Source of the DNA: JAIBAI01 sp044238875
GTDB taxonomy: Bacteria; Bacteroidota; Bacteroidia; M30B66
DNA: 7,679 nucleotides
Assembly: GCA_044238875.1 (NCBI GenBank)
Contig: JBIICM010000122.1
Coordinates: forward strand, 1-7,679
Direction of reading: 5' to 3'
This document shows, one piece after another, positions 1 through 7,194 of the stretch. The notes beneath the pieces were generated by a model. That model was given only the letters and a program-made list of their open reading frames with translations. It made no database searches and was not told the origin of the DNA. A program made the position numbers and the translations under genes. Every line of letters begins with the position of its first letter. Positions within the stretch are counted from its first letter, which is position 1.

Positions 1-121
1 GCATTTGTGCAGTATAAAACAACCTGCATTATGCTGAACAAATCAGCCATTCCGGCGACGATTGCCAGCAAACTCAAGATCAAATAACCAATCAGGCGAC
101 CTCTGCCCTGATTGCCGGAGC
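1..121. other. Left-edge segment without a supported gene; a hydrophobic open frame on the minus strand
   Basis: After the stop of the 191-residue gene this stretch holds a likely terminator hairpin (89-114) and no clear gene. On the minus strand one frame stays open to the window edge and encodes a very hydrophobic run (LIGYLILSLLAIVAGMADLF, about positions 95-36) resembling a membrane helix. The only ATG codons in that frame here are at 50-48 and 29-27, the first after most of the hydrophobic run, so a normal start would discard the helix. On the plus strand a frame open from the left edge ends with TAA at 85-87, which could be the last 28 codons of a rightward gene, but its residues match nothing I recognise. 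Either could be real; neither can be decided without sequence to the left. Confidence 0.25.
89..114 (-). terminator. Probable terminator hairpin after the 191-residue gene
   Basis: CAATCAGG (89-96) and CCTGATTG (107-114) form a perfect 8-bp inverted repeat around a 10-base loop. Read on the minus strand the hairpin begins 7 bases after the TAA stop of the barrel gene and is followed by GGTTATTTGATCTTG, which is T-rich but lacks a clean T-run. Placement fits an intrinsic terminator; the weak T-tract lowers confidence. Its core and loop length match the hairpin at 4669-4702. Confidence 0.45.
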
Positions 122-697
122 TTAAAACAGGCCGAAAATATATCCCACCTTGTAGGTGAGTGGTGATCCGTTTAAAATGCTGTAGGCTGAACCGTCCTCC
201 CTAAAATTGAACAAAAGAGCAATGGTGAAATATGAATTTTCTCCTGCAGTTTGTCTGAAACCAATGCCCGCCATGGTATAATTGCCCCACACCCTTTTTC
301 TTTCCTCGAGAAATGTTGCAGGATTATATTCAAACTTAACACTATTGATCATCTGCGTTTCGCCCTGCAGAAAGATGCCGGGCAGCCGTTCAGGAAAAGG
401 TCTCACCCTTAACAGCATACGCCCGCCGAAAAAATTTAACCGGAGTGAATTACCCGGAGCTGTCCGTTCAGAATAAAAAAGATAGGACGGACCAGCAGCA
501 ACAGAAAAATATGGATTTAAATTGTATCCGGCAATAGGCCCAAGATCAATCAGGCTGCCAAAGGTTGAAGCCGTAATTCTGAAATCACTCCCAAAAAACA
601 AACGGCTTTTTGTTGTTTCGCCGTATTCGGTCTGGGCACTCATCATCTGAGCAATAAATAGCACAGGCAACAGCAATCCTCTTTTAAACTTTATCAT
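122..697 (-). CDS. Small probable outer-membrane beta-barrel protein, 191 aa
   Basis: The product has a clear Sec signal peptide: basic MIKFKR, a hydrophobic stretch at about 7-19 and an SA-Q cleavage site near residue 21. The mature part of about 170 residues alternates polar and hydrophobic or aromatic residues in short strand-like blocks split by Gly/Asn/Pro turns (for example IAGYNLNPYFSVAAGPSYLF at 55-74, then FTIALLFNF and YKVGYIFGLF near the end). It ends in phenylalanine, as outer-membrane barrels commonly do. Size suits an eight-stranded barrel of the OmpX/OMP_b-brl type; the family assignment is inference from pattern, not a recognised motif. It carries no T9SS sorting domain. The ATG at 697 is chosen because the signal peptide starts there. 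It is third of three leftward genes, 50 bases after the 1287-residue gene, with a possible promoter box of its own in the gap. Specific function is unknown. Confidence 0.8.
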   Translation of the reverse strand: MIKFKRGLLLPVLFIAQMMSAQTEYGETTKSRLFFGSDFRITASTFGSLIDLGPIAGYNLNPYFSVAAGPSYLFYSERTAPGNSLRLNFFGGRMLLRVRPFPERLPGIFLQGETQMINSVKFEYNPATFLEERKRVWGNYTMAGIGFRQTAGENSYFTIALLFNFREDGSAYSILNGSPLTYKVGYIFGLF

Positions 698-731
698 TGG
701 AACTGAATTTTTCGGCGAGTTTATCAGGTAA

Positions 732-739
732 CGAAGGTA
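732..739 (-). promoter_or_regulatory. Possible -7 box upstream of the barrel gene
   Basis: On the minus strand TACCTTCG (739 down to 732) matches the Bacteroidota -7 consensus TAnnTTTG at all but one fixed base. It lies 34 bases before the ATG at 697 and begins 8 bases after the stop of the preceding gene. I see no convincing -33 element 19-21 bases upstream, so the gene may instead be read from upstream promoters. Confidence 0.3.
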
Positions 740-747
740 AGCTGAAT

Positions 748-3700
748 TTATTTTCCGGCCACTGAAAGCCGGCTCACCGATTTAAATGCTCCTGCATGAA
801 CCACCACTTCATAATTGCCTTTTGCAAGCTGGCCAACAGGCAATTCAATGACCTGATCGGGTTCAATCCGCTGGTATTTTTTTTCAACTGCAATCCGCCC
901 ATTAGCATCTACAAGGTAAAGCGCTGCATTGCTCAAAGGTTTTTCATTTCGAAGCCGCAGATTTGCAATTGTTGTGGCCGGATTGGGATAAATGCTGAAT
1001 GTGGTTCGATCCTGACTGATTCCCTGATTTGCACTGTTAACCGCTGAAACATGAATTTGAACAACGGCAGTGTCAGCACATTCGCCCTTTGTTGCTGTGA
1101 GCACAACCGGGTAAATGCCGGGCTCATGGAACTGATGCTCACGTATTGAATCACCCGAAGCCAGCATTCCGTCGCCGAAACTCCAGAACCAGGCCTCCGC
1201 GTTACCACTTGCACTGAACAGCACTGTCTGGCCGGTTATCACCTCAGCAGTTGCAGCATGAAGAAATGCCTTCACCGAATTACCGGGTAAAATACTCACC
1301 CATTCATCCACCTCCAGGTTTTGTCCGCTGAGCTTAAAATGGACCCTGTATTCACCTGCCTGCAAATCACCCAGCTGATGGGTGCCTGTGAATGTATTTT
1401 GACTGAATACCAAACTGTCGTTGCCATTGAATACCGATACATCCCATGCAGCAGATGACATATTGCTGAAGGCAATCCGGCCATTTTTACCATTGCAGTT
1501 TTCAGCAAAGGGAGTAACCTTGACCCCTGGTCTGAAATGAAGTACAAAACGCCCCTTTTCTTCTCCCGGCTCAAGGCTTAGATCAACAGCAGATTGCTTG
1601 CGCAGATTGATGAATGCCCCGGTTTTTTTATCCTCTAAAAATATCATTGCAGTAGCAGGGAAATGCTGGGCTTCGGCCAATCTCACCTGGCAGGCGCCGG
1701 CATTGGCAGCGTAAAAACCCAGGTTTACCGAATCGCGGCAGTCAATACTTCGCCTACCCTGAATGGCAAGGTTCACTGAATCTTTTATACTGTACCAGTA
1801 AGAGAGCGGCCCGGCATAGGGCTTCATCTTAAAAGCATCCTTACCGTCAATCGCCTCAAAATTGCTGTTAATCCCTGAGAAATAAACCACCAGCTCATCC
1901 GCTTTTCCGCCCTGATTCAAACTCAGTCTTACATAAGGAATTACCTCCGGAACGGTTACCGAGCGGGTATTCAGCACCTCAACCCGGCATTGATCGGTAA
2001 ATTCGAGTGTATCATTTTTAAATGCCCTGATAAAAAAACCCTCCTGTGCGCCTATATAACCGGTTGCTCCGTTAATGCCTAACCCTTCGCCTGTTGCAAG
2101 CGGCAGCCATGTTGCAAACTGCCCGTTGAACCTATTACCAGATCCCTGTTTATTCAAACAACGGCTTAATCCCGGTGCGTTTTGCTGAACCAGCAGATTC
2201 CAGTCAATGGGTGCGGGATATGGATTACTAACCAGGTTAAAGCCCGGCTGATTGATTGCTGCTGCATTAACCCTTAGCGGCACCCTGATCTTGCCTGCGT
2301 TAACCTTGCCTTTAGCGCGGATTACAGCTCCCCCCTGCACCCGACCCATGAGTCCTGCGCCGGCCACGATCTGATCATGTAACTTCGTGCGTGAGTACCA
2401 GGCCGACAAGAAATCAGTATCCTGCAGGTCACTTCTGTATTCCCATACTGTTGGTGACGGTGTTGTGCTAAATTGAACTCCATCAGGGCCCAGCACCGGA
2501 ATATCACTTGCATAATCACTGAGCGCGGCCAACTCAAATGCTGAGCCGAACATGATATGCTGATTGCCTGTACCGTGTATATACCTTTCCAGTTCAACAT
2601 ATCCGGAAATGTTACCCGCTCCTTTTCCGGATATAAGGGCTGTGTTGATGCTGTCTGATGTCAGGGTCAGGCTATCGTTGGTAATCAGTGTGCCCGACTC
2701 GATCTTTAATATTCCGCGCAGATTTACCTGTTCATGAATGGTGCGCTGTGCGGTGCCTGTAAGTGTAAGATTTTGATAAGTACCGCTGGCAATGTTTTGT
2801 TTTTCGTTTCCCGAATAAGTTACCCCCCCGCTAAATTTAGGTGTGGCAAAACCCCCAATAGCGGTTTGTTTTGTACCAGAAGCATAGGTGATGATAAGAT
2901 TATCCTTGTTGCCCATCCTGAACTGCCCGCCGCTTTTATTGCTTGTAATGGTATGGTTTAGCGAAAGCGCTGTGCCGGGCAGGCTGTCAATACCCAGTTT
3001 GAAATCACCCTGAACCTTTATGTTTGTGGCTGTTAAAGCTTGCCCACCCGGCTCACCGGGGTTGTAAAACAGGAGATTGTTACAGCTAAAATCTTTGTCT
3101 GAACCCAGCTGAACCTTATGGTATTTGTTTGTTCTCACCCAGAGGTTGTGGTAATTCAATGAGGGCACTGTCTGATCGGTCAGGTCAGACCATACTTCCC
3201 CACTGCCAAAAAAGGTGGTTCCAGCCTCCGCAAAGAAAGTGCTATCGTTCATCCTGACTGCTTCCTGACTTCCTTCAATGACAAGGGTTCCGGTTCCCTG
3301 TTTGAGCGTTCCATGCTGAAAAATCGAGAAGACATCCAGCACATGACTGCTCAGGCTAAGCGAGGCGCCTTCGTTAATAAACAGATTTCTGATGACCAGA
3401 TCGCTTTTAAGGTTGTATTGAGCGCCTGCACTGATATTCAGATCAGTGCTCAGAAAATACCCCTTGCCACTGATGTTATTTGCAGCGCCACCGGCCAGCG
3501 TTATGTATGAGGAGGTATGATTGCTGATGACCCCCTCGTTCGTCAGATCGCCGTAAACCGACAGAAACGATTTGTAGTTAGCCTTCAAATCAAGCGCGGC
3601 GCCTTCCTCCAGAACAAGCGAGCCACATTCAGCCGGCAGATTGCCGGTAAGCTGGGGGTAATAATTTTTACCCTTCGGGATGCGTACATCATTGCATCGG

Positions 3701-4611
3701 CCGGGAATCTGTCCGCCCGACCAGTTTGACTGATCAAACCAGTTGCTGTTGATGCCAATCCAGATAAGGGGCTGTGGCACATAAGGCCTGAAAATGAACC
3801 TTGCATTGGCCGGCGGAGTCGTTACAGGAGAAGAGGAACGGATAATTGCTGTTGAATGATTGAGTCCGGGTTGCGAATTTTCCCAGGCCTGCTGGCCGGC
3901 CGGAATGCTTCGGGTATGAACATCTTCAGGTTTGATTCCGCGCAATCCGACCTGAAAAAGCTGCTGATAACCCTGCCAGCAATAGGCGGCATTGTAGGCA
4001 ATTGAAATAGTTCCGCCTGATTCTTCCAAAATAATCTGAAAATCAAATCTGTTGCGGTTTTCGCCGCAATACCCAGTACCTTCCGCATCATCGAGCGCCT
4101 TAAAGTTCTTCCATTCGATGGTAAATGTTCTGTTAGGTGCACTACCTGAAAGGCGGGTGCTGATGGTAGCGGGTTCTGCATTCCACCGGCCCTCAAGGTC
4201 GGCATTAAGGGCTGAAACAACCCCTTCAAGATCGTGGTCGGTGGCGAGAATATTGGTAAATGGTATAACCAGACCTGCTGCCTTAAAAGGATTCTTCTTT
4301 CCGAACCAAATCCAACCGTTTGTTGCAATGCCAAGCTGTTGATAAGTGACACCATTGAATGTAAACGGGAAACCTATCTGCTGATTTGGAAAAAAATCTT
4401 CGTCCGTTGGAGAAATATCATCAGGTACAGAGGGCTTGTCGGCTCCGCTGGCAATAATGAGGGTCGGTGAGGTTACCGGTAAAGGCTGATAGCTGATTGC
4501 CGCCGTATATTCAAAACGATATCCGCAGGCAACCTGCGCCTGCAAGGCAAAAGATCCGCCCAATATCAAAAAAGTTAGCAGCAAGCACCGGTTAATCCTA
4601 AACATCAGCAT
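748..4611 (-). CDS. Large modular T9SS-exported surface protein with PKD domain, 1287 aa
   Basis: A secreted multidomain protein without a visible catalytic domain. Signal peptide: residues 1-25, hydrophobic LLLTFLILGG followed by LQA-Q. Residues 27-276 form a beta-rich N-terminal domain with the IGFPFTFNG and ATNGWIWFG patterns common in Bacteroidota surface proteins. Residues 283-360 hold a W-x-G...NWSGGQIPG...YPQL module that leads into beta-strand repeats rich in SGKG, GTL and GDL-type turns to about 660, suggestive of a beta-helix. Residues 665-880 hold the block ending in SNPYPAPIDW (795-804) and AQEGFFIRAF. An Ig-like stretch at 1036-1110 precedes a PKD domain at about 1120-1190 with the hallmark WSFGDG (1143-1148). 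A T9SS type A sorting domain (1205-1287) starts FSIYPNPA and contains LYLVDANGR and LAKGNYEVVV. Export by Sec then T9SS follows from the family; an adhesive role is inference. Start: ATG at 4611, with ATG at 4605 (Met3) equally compatible with the signal peptide. Confidence 0.88.
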   Translation of the reverse strand: MLMFRINRCLLLTFLILGGSFALQAQVACGYRFEYTAAISYQPLPVTSPTLIIASGADKPSVPDDISPTDEDFFPNQQIGFPFTFNGVTYQQLGIATNGWIWFGKKNPFKAAGLVIPFTNILATDHDLEGVVSALNADLEGRWNAEPATISTRLSGSAPNRTFTIEWKNFKALDDAEGTGYCGENRNRFDFQIILEESGGTISIAYNAAYCWQGYQQLFQVGLRGIKPEDVHTRSIPAGQQAWENSQPGLNHSTAIIRSSSPVTTPPANARFIFRPYVPQPLIWIGINSNWFDQSNWSGGQIPGRCNDVRIPKGKNYYPQLTGNLPAECGSLVLEEGAALDLKANYKSFLSVYGDLTNEGVISNHTSSYITLAGGAANNISGKGYFLSTDLNISAGAQYNLKSDLVIRNLFINEGASLSLSSHVLDVFSIFQHGTLKQGTGTLVIEGSQEAVRMNDSTFFAEAGTTFFGSGEVWSDLTDQTVPSLNYHNLWVRTNKYHKVQLGSDKDFSCNNLLFYNPGEPGGQALTATNIKVQGDFKLGIDSLPGTALSLNHTITSNKSGGQFRMGNKDNLIITYASGTKQTAIGGFATPKFSGGVTYSGNEKQNIASGTYQNLTLTGTAQRTIHEQVNLRGILKIESGTLITNDSLTLTSDSINTALISGKGAGNISGYVELERYIHGTGNQHIMFGSAFELAALSDYASDIPVLGPDGVQFSTTPSPTVWEYRSDLQDTDFLSAWYSRTKLHDQIVAGAGLMGRVQGGAVIRAKGKVNAGKIRVPLRVNAAAINQPGFNLVSNPYPAPIDWNLLVQQNAPGLSRCLNKQGSGNRFNGQFATWLPLATGEGLGINGATGYIGAQEGFFIRAFKNDTLEFTDQCRVEVLNTRSVTVPEVIPYVRLSLNQGGKADELVVYFSGINSNFEAIDGKDAFKMKPYAGPLSYWYSIKDSVNLAIQGRRSIDCRDSVNLGFYAANAGACQVRLAEAQHFPATAMIFLEDKKTGAFINLRKQSAVDLSLEPGEEKGRFVLHFRPGVKVTPFAENCNGKNGRIAFSNMSSAAWDVSVFNGNDSLVFSQNTFTGTHQLGDLQAGEYRVHFKLSGQNLEVDEWVSILPGNSVKAFLHAATAEVITGQTVLFSASGNAEAWFWSFGDGMLASGDSIREHQFHEPGIYPVVLTATKGECADTAVVQIHVSAVNSANQGISQDRTTFSIYPNPATTIANLRLRNEKPLSNAALYLVDANGRIAVEKKYQRIEPDQVIELPVGQLAKGNYEVVVHAGAFKSVSRLSVAGK

Positions 4612-4656
4612 TTTCCGGATATCATCCGTTCATGCCGGTTATACTGCTTTCCGAGG

Positions 4657-4665
4657 CAAAAGTTA
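4657..4665 (-). promoter_or_regulatory. Weak -7-like box in the gap before the 1287-residue gene
   Basis: Minus-strand TAACTTTTG (4665 to 4657) resembles TAnnTTTG with one extra base between the TA and TTTG halves. It sits just after the hairpin that covers the previous gene's stop, 45 bases before the ATG at 4611. It could let this gene be transcribed separately when the hairpin stops upstream transcription. No clear -33 box is visible. Confidence 0.25.
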
Positions 4666-4668
4666 CAC

Positions 4669-4702
4669 GCAGTAATCAGGTTCTGATCAGCCTGATTACT
4701 GC
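4669..4702 (-). terminator. Perfect 12-bp inverted repeat spanning the stop codon of the 805-residue gene
   Basis: GCAGTAATCAGG (4669-4680) and CCTGATTACTGC (4691-4702) are exact reverse complements separated by a 10-base loop. The loop contains the palindrome CTGATCAG (4683-4690). Read on the minus strand, the first arm encodes residues Ala798-Arg801 and the second arm contains the TGA stop (4678-4676). Only CTTTTG follows, several bases downstream, so it is not a textbook intrinsic terminator. It may act as a terminator, an attenuator towards the next gene or a 3' mRNA stabiliser. Confidence 0.5.
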
Positions 4703-7093
4703 CGTTCGCCCGTCGGCTGACTGAACTCTCAGAAGATACAATCCCGGATTGAGCTGTGAGGCAGGCAATATCATTGTTTCTGATGCTCCGGTAACCGTGA
4801 AATTATTTCCCAGGCTTCTGCCGCTCAGGTCAAGCAGTTCAAACCTGAGCTGATGGCCAAAACCATTGCGGCTGCTCATGATGAAATCGCCGGGTGAAGG
4901 ATTGGGGAAAACCCGGAAACCATTCTCCACCAGCCATGCCTCAAACCCCACATCAGTCACAACAACAAGCTTTGTGATAGTATCTGAACCACAATCGTTT
5001 GTGGCAATGAGCTTAATGTAATAAGGCCCTGAATCGGTAAAAGTAAACGTCGGGGCTTCAGCGGTTGACGTGCCGAAAGTTGAAAACGACCATATATAGT
5101 CAATCCCATTTTGCGAAGTATTGTCGAATTGAATTTTCAGCCCGTTTTGCTGATCATAGTTAAAGTTGGCAATAGGGAAGTTAGATTTTGTAACTGTTAC
5201 CGGAGCTGATTCTCCCGGACAACCACCGGTTAAGGGTGAAGCTTTAACTGAATAAGTGCCGCTTTGGTTGACTGAAATTGAATTGCCGGTGGCTCCATTT
5301 GACCATACATACCCTGTGAACCCCTCAGAGGCAGTGAGCACCGCTGACTGACCCGGGCAGATGGCCGGATTTGCAGGTGTGATTTCAATTGATGCAGTAT
5401 CGCCTTGCTGAACCTCTACTTCATTTGAAACAGAAGGGCATCCATTTGCATCTGTTGCCCTTACGGTGTATTTCCCGGTGGCAGTTACTACCAAAGGATT
5501 TCCGGTGGTGGTTGCTCCACCTGACCACTCATATCCTGTAAATCCCGGGCTGGCCGTAAGGTTCACCGAGCCTCCGCATAGTGTTACGGGACTAACCGGA
5601 GAAACAGTAAGCGGCAGAGGGTCGGTTTTCTTAACAATTACATCAGCAGATTTCGCCGGACAGTTATTCTGGGCGGTACCGTTAACGCTGATTGTTTCCG
5701 GTGCGTTCAGGGTGACTGAATTCCCCGTAGATCCGTTTGACCAGGTAAGGTTGGTGAAGCTGCCCACAACACTTACAGTAACCGGACCGACGCAAAGATT
5801 AAGCGAGGCCGGTTCATATTTTAACGGAATATCAACTACATTCTGAAGTTTAACTTCCCAGGTTGCTGAGGTGGTATTGCCGCAGGCATTGCTCACCTGC
5901 ACCTGATAGTACATGGCACTGTTGAGTGGATTACTTGTATAGGAGGCCGACGTAGCTCCGCTGATTGGGGTAAAACCAGAACCGGTTGAAGAACTTAACC
6001 ACTGGTATGTACCTCCTCCGGAAGCGTTCAATGTTGCAGTACCTCCATTACAAACCGAGGCGGTTGAACTGGGAAGGATGGTTGCCGTTGGCGGAGCATT
6101 CACCGTTATGTTCACCGAACCGGGCGTACCCTGAACGGCCGGCGAATTTGAAATTACCCGGACAAGATAGGTGCCCGAAGCAGTTCCAACAGGTATAGTA
6201 CCGGTAATTACGCCATTGCCTGTACCGGCTGTTGTACCAAGAGAAACGGGCGTATCAAAGGTTCCGGCAGGACTTGAAAGCTGGGCGGTAAAAATGTTTC
6301 CGGCGTTGAAGGTTCCGGTAACCGCATAAGGAATCAAAATCTGATCACCGGGGCAATAGGGACCTGCAAGAACGGCTCCAGTAATTATGGTATTGGGGGT
6401 TGAGGTTGTTCCTGTCACCTTGATATCATCTACTGCAAAGGCGGGATCTTTTCCGCTTGAGGAGATTGGATTGATGAACCTGAAACCCAGCCTAAGCGTG
6501 GGCTGATTCAGGAAATCCGGCACCACGATTGATAAGGAAGTCCATTGCTCCTTATTGCTGAATGTTGGCAGAACGTCCACCTTTTTCCAGGTTGTGCCCC
6601 CGTTTGTACTGAAATAAACCTCTCCAATTGCCTTATCGGGTGCGCAAAGCCACCAGAACGACAAAGTGATATCAGAAAATCCGACAGTAGAAAAGTCGGT
6701 GGTCATTCTTGAAAATATATTCTCCGGGTTGGGATTGCAAAGGGCATCAGCAGCCAGGTAATGGCAATTCACTACGCCGTCATTGATGCCTAGATCAGTG
6801 GTTACATGCATGTATGTGCTCTGAGGTCCGCCGGTGATACCGGGTGGTTGAGATGGAGTAACAGGGATAGGTATTGGCAAGGAGATCCCAAGGCAGGTAC
6901 CGTTGATTGTGCCGCCATTGAATACATTATTGATAATCCATTTATTGTTGCCTGTTGTAGTGCTGTTTACATCGGGTGTTGTTGTTTGAAAAGCCGGACT
7001 GGCACCGTTGAAGTCTTCTGAAAACAACACAGTTTGGGCATTGGCATTAAAAACATAAAAGAGCAATAAAAGAAGAGCGGCAGGTAGTTTCAT
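4676..7093 (-). CDS. T9SS-exported protein with lectin-like domain, Ig-like repeats and PKD domain, 805 aa
   Basis: A secreted modular protein, probably surface-located. Signal peptide: residues 1-19 or 20 (MKLPAALLLLLFYVFNANAQ). Residues 21-229 form a jelly-roll/MAM-like beta-sandwich: SEDFNG at the start, ITLSFWW (142-148), VYFSTNGGTTWKKV (159-172) and the closing AFAVDDIKVTG (218-228), a signature widespread in Bacteroidota exported proteins. Residues 235-333 are an Ig-like module opening with YCPGD, followed by an Ig domain (335-416) with VCNGG and SNACGN cysteines. Three related Cys-containing repeats follow (about 425-488, 495-562, 569-635), then a PKD-like domain (640-714) containing YIWSF instead of the usual WxFGDG. 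The T9SS type A sorting domain (725-805) starts FRVFPNPSPG and contains LLDLSGR and LNPGLYLLRV. The ATG at 7093 directly precedes the signal peptide and lies 16 bases after a perfect -7 box. No enzymatic domain is visible; adhesion is an inference. Confidence 0.88.
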   Translation of the reverse strand: MKLPAALLLLLFYVFNANAQTVLFSEDFNGASPAFQTTTPDVNSTTTGNNKWIINNVFNGGTINGTCLGISLPIPIPVTPSQPPGITGGPQSTYMHVTTDLGINDGVVNCHYLAADALCNPNPENIFSRMTTDFSTVGFSDITLSFWWLCAPDKAIGEVYFSTNGGTTWKKVDVLPTFSNKEQWTSLSIVVPDFLNQPTLRLGFRFINPISSSGKDPAFAVDDIKVTGTTSTPNTIITGAVLAGPYCPGDQILIPYAVTGTFNAGNIFTAQLSSPAGTFDTPVSLGTTAGTGNGVITGTIPVGTASGTYLVRVISNSPAVQGTPGSVNITVNAPPTATILPSSTASVCNGGTATLNASGGGTYQWLSSSTGSGFTPISGATSASYTSNPLNSAMYYQVQVSNACGNTTSATWEVKLQNVVDIPLKYEPASLNLCVGPVTVSVVGSFTNLTWSNGSTGNSVTLNAPETISVNGTAQNNCPAKSADVIVKKTDPLPLTVSPVSPVTLCGGSVNLTASPGFTGYEWSGGATTTGNPLVVTATGKYTVRATDANGCPSVSNEVEVQQGDTASIEITPANPAICPGQSAVLTASEGFTGYVWSNGATGNSISVNQSGTYSVKASPLTGGCPGESAPVTVTKSNFPIANFNYDQQNGLKIQFDNTSQNGIDYIWSFSTFGTSTAEAPTFTFTDSGPYYIKLIATNDCGSDTITKLVVVTDVGFEAWLVENGFRVFPNPSPGDFIMSSRNGFGHQLRFELLDLSGRSLGNNFTVTGASETMILPASQLNPGLYLLRVQSADGRTAVIRLIRT
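5189..5821 (-). repeat. Three tandem Ig-like protein repeats inside the 805-residue gene
   Basis: Three units of about 65-70 residues at 5821-5630, 5611-5408 and 5389-5189. Each has a cysteine near its start (LCVG, LCGG, ICPG), a central WSNG/WSGG turn and a closing NCP or GCP cysteine, with intended pairing of the two cysteines being inference. Units two and three are closest, sharing LTAS-x-GFTGY-x-WS-x-GAT. The first unit is more diverged. The similarity is seen at the protein level; the DNA has drifted, so this is old duplication, not a recent or unstable tandem array. Confidence 0.75.
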
Positions 7094-7109
7094 AATGAGG
7101 GATAATAGG

Positions 7110-7117
7110 CAAATATA
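7110..7117 (-). promoter_or_regulatory. Likely -7 promoter box for the 805-residue gene and the leftward cluster
   Basis: Minus-strand TATATTTG (7117 to 7110) matches the Bacteroidota -7 consensus TAnnTTTG at every fixed base. Transcription would begin a few bases downstream, leaving a short leader of about 10 bases before the ATG at 7093. A T-run (7137-7133) lies upstream, but I do not see a good TTTG-type -33 box at the usual spacing. It may drive all three leftward genes. Confidence 0.55.
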
Positions 7118-7173
7118 GTCAATCAGGAACTTGAAAAATCAGGGAGTTTTTACGGACGCTTTCTTATTCGGGT

Positions 7174-7181
7174 TACCTTCG
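7174..7181 (+). promoter_or_regulatory. Possible -7 promoter box for nadB
   Basis: TACCTTCG differs from TAnnTTTG at one fixed base and is followed by CA. It lies 13 bases before the nadB ATG at 7195, so the leader would be very short or nearly absent. The same octamer occurs upstream of the barrel gene at 739-732. A T-run at 7147-7151 is the nearest -33 candidate and is unconvincing. There is no purine-rich Shine-Dalgarno before the ATG, which is usual in this phylum. Confidence 0.35.
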
Positions 7182-7194
7182 CATCTGTCGCAGC

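Noticed and set aside
755..772. CCGGC/GCCGG inverted repeat with an 8-base loop just before the stop of the 1287-residue gene
   Set aside because: The stem is only 5 bp, lies within coding sequence and is followed on the minus strand by A residues, not T, so it does not look like a terminator.
3822..4355. 177-codon minus-strand open frame inside the 1287-residue gene
   Set aside because: It overlaps the clearly coding frame, has no signal peptide or recognisable motif and reads as an out-of-frame shadow.
5466..5846. 126-codon plus-strand open frame opposite the Ig repeats
   Set aside because: It is antisense to well-supported repeat domains, and its Pro/Val/Thr-rich make-up is what the complementary strand of such repeats produces.
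7179..7192. Direct repeat TCGCA (7179-7183 and 7188-7192) before nadB
   Set aside because: Five bases repeated once is within chance expectation and one copy overlaps the proposed -7 box.
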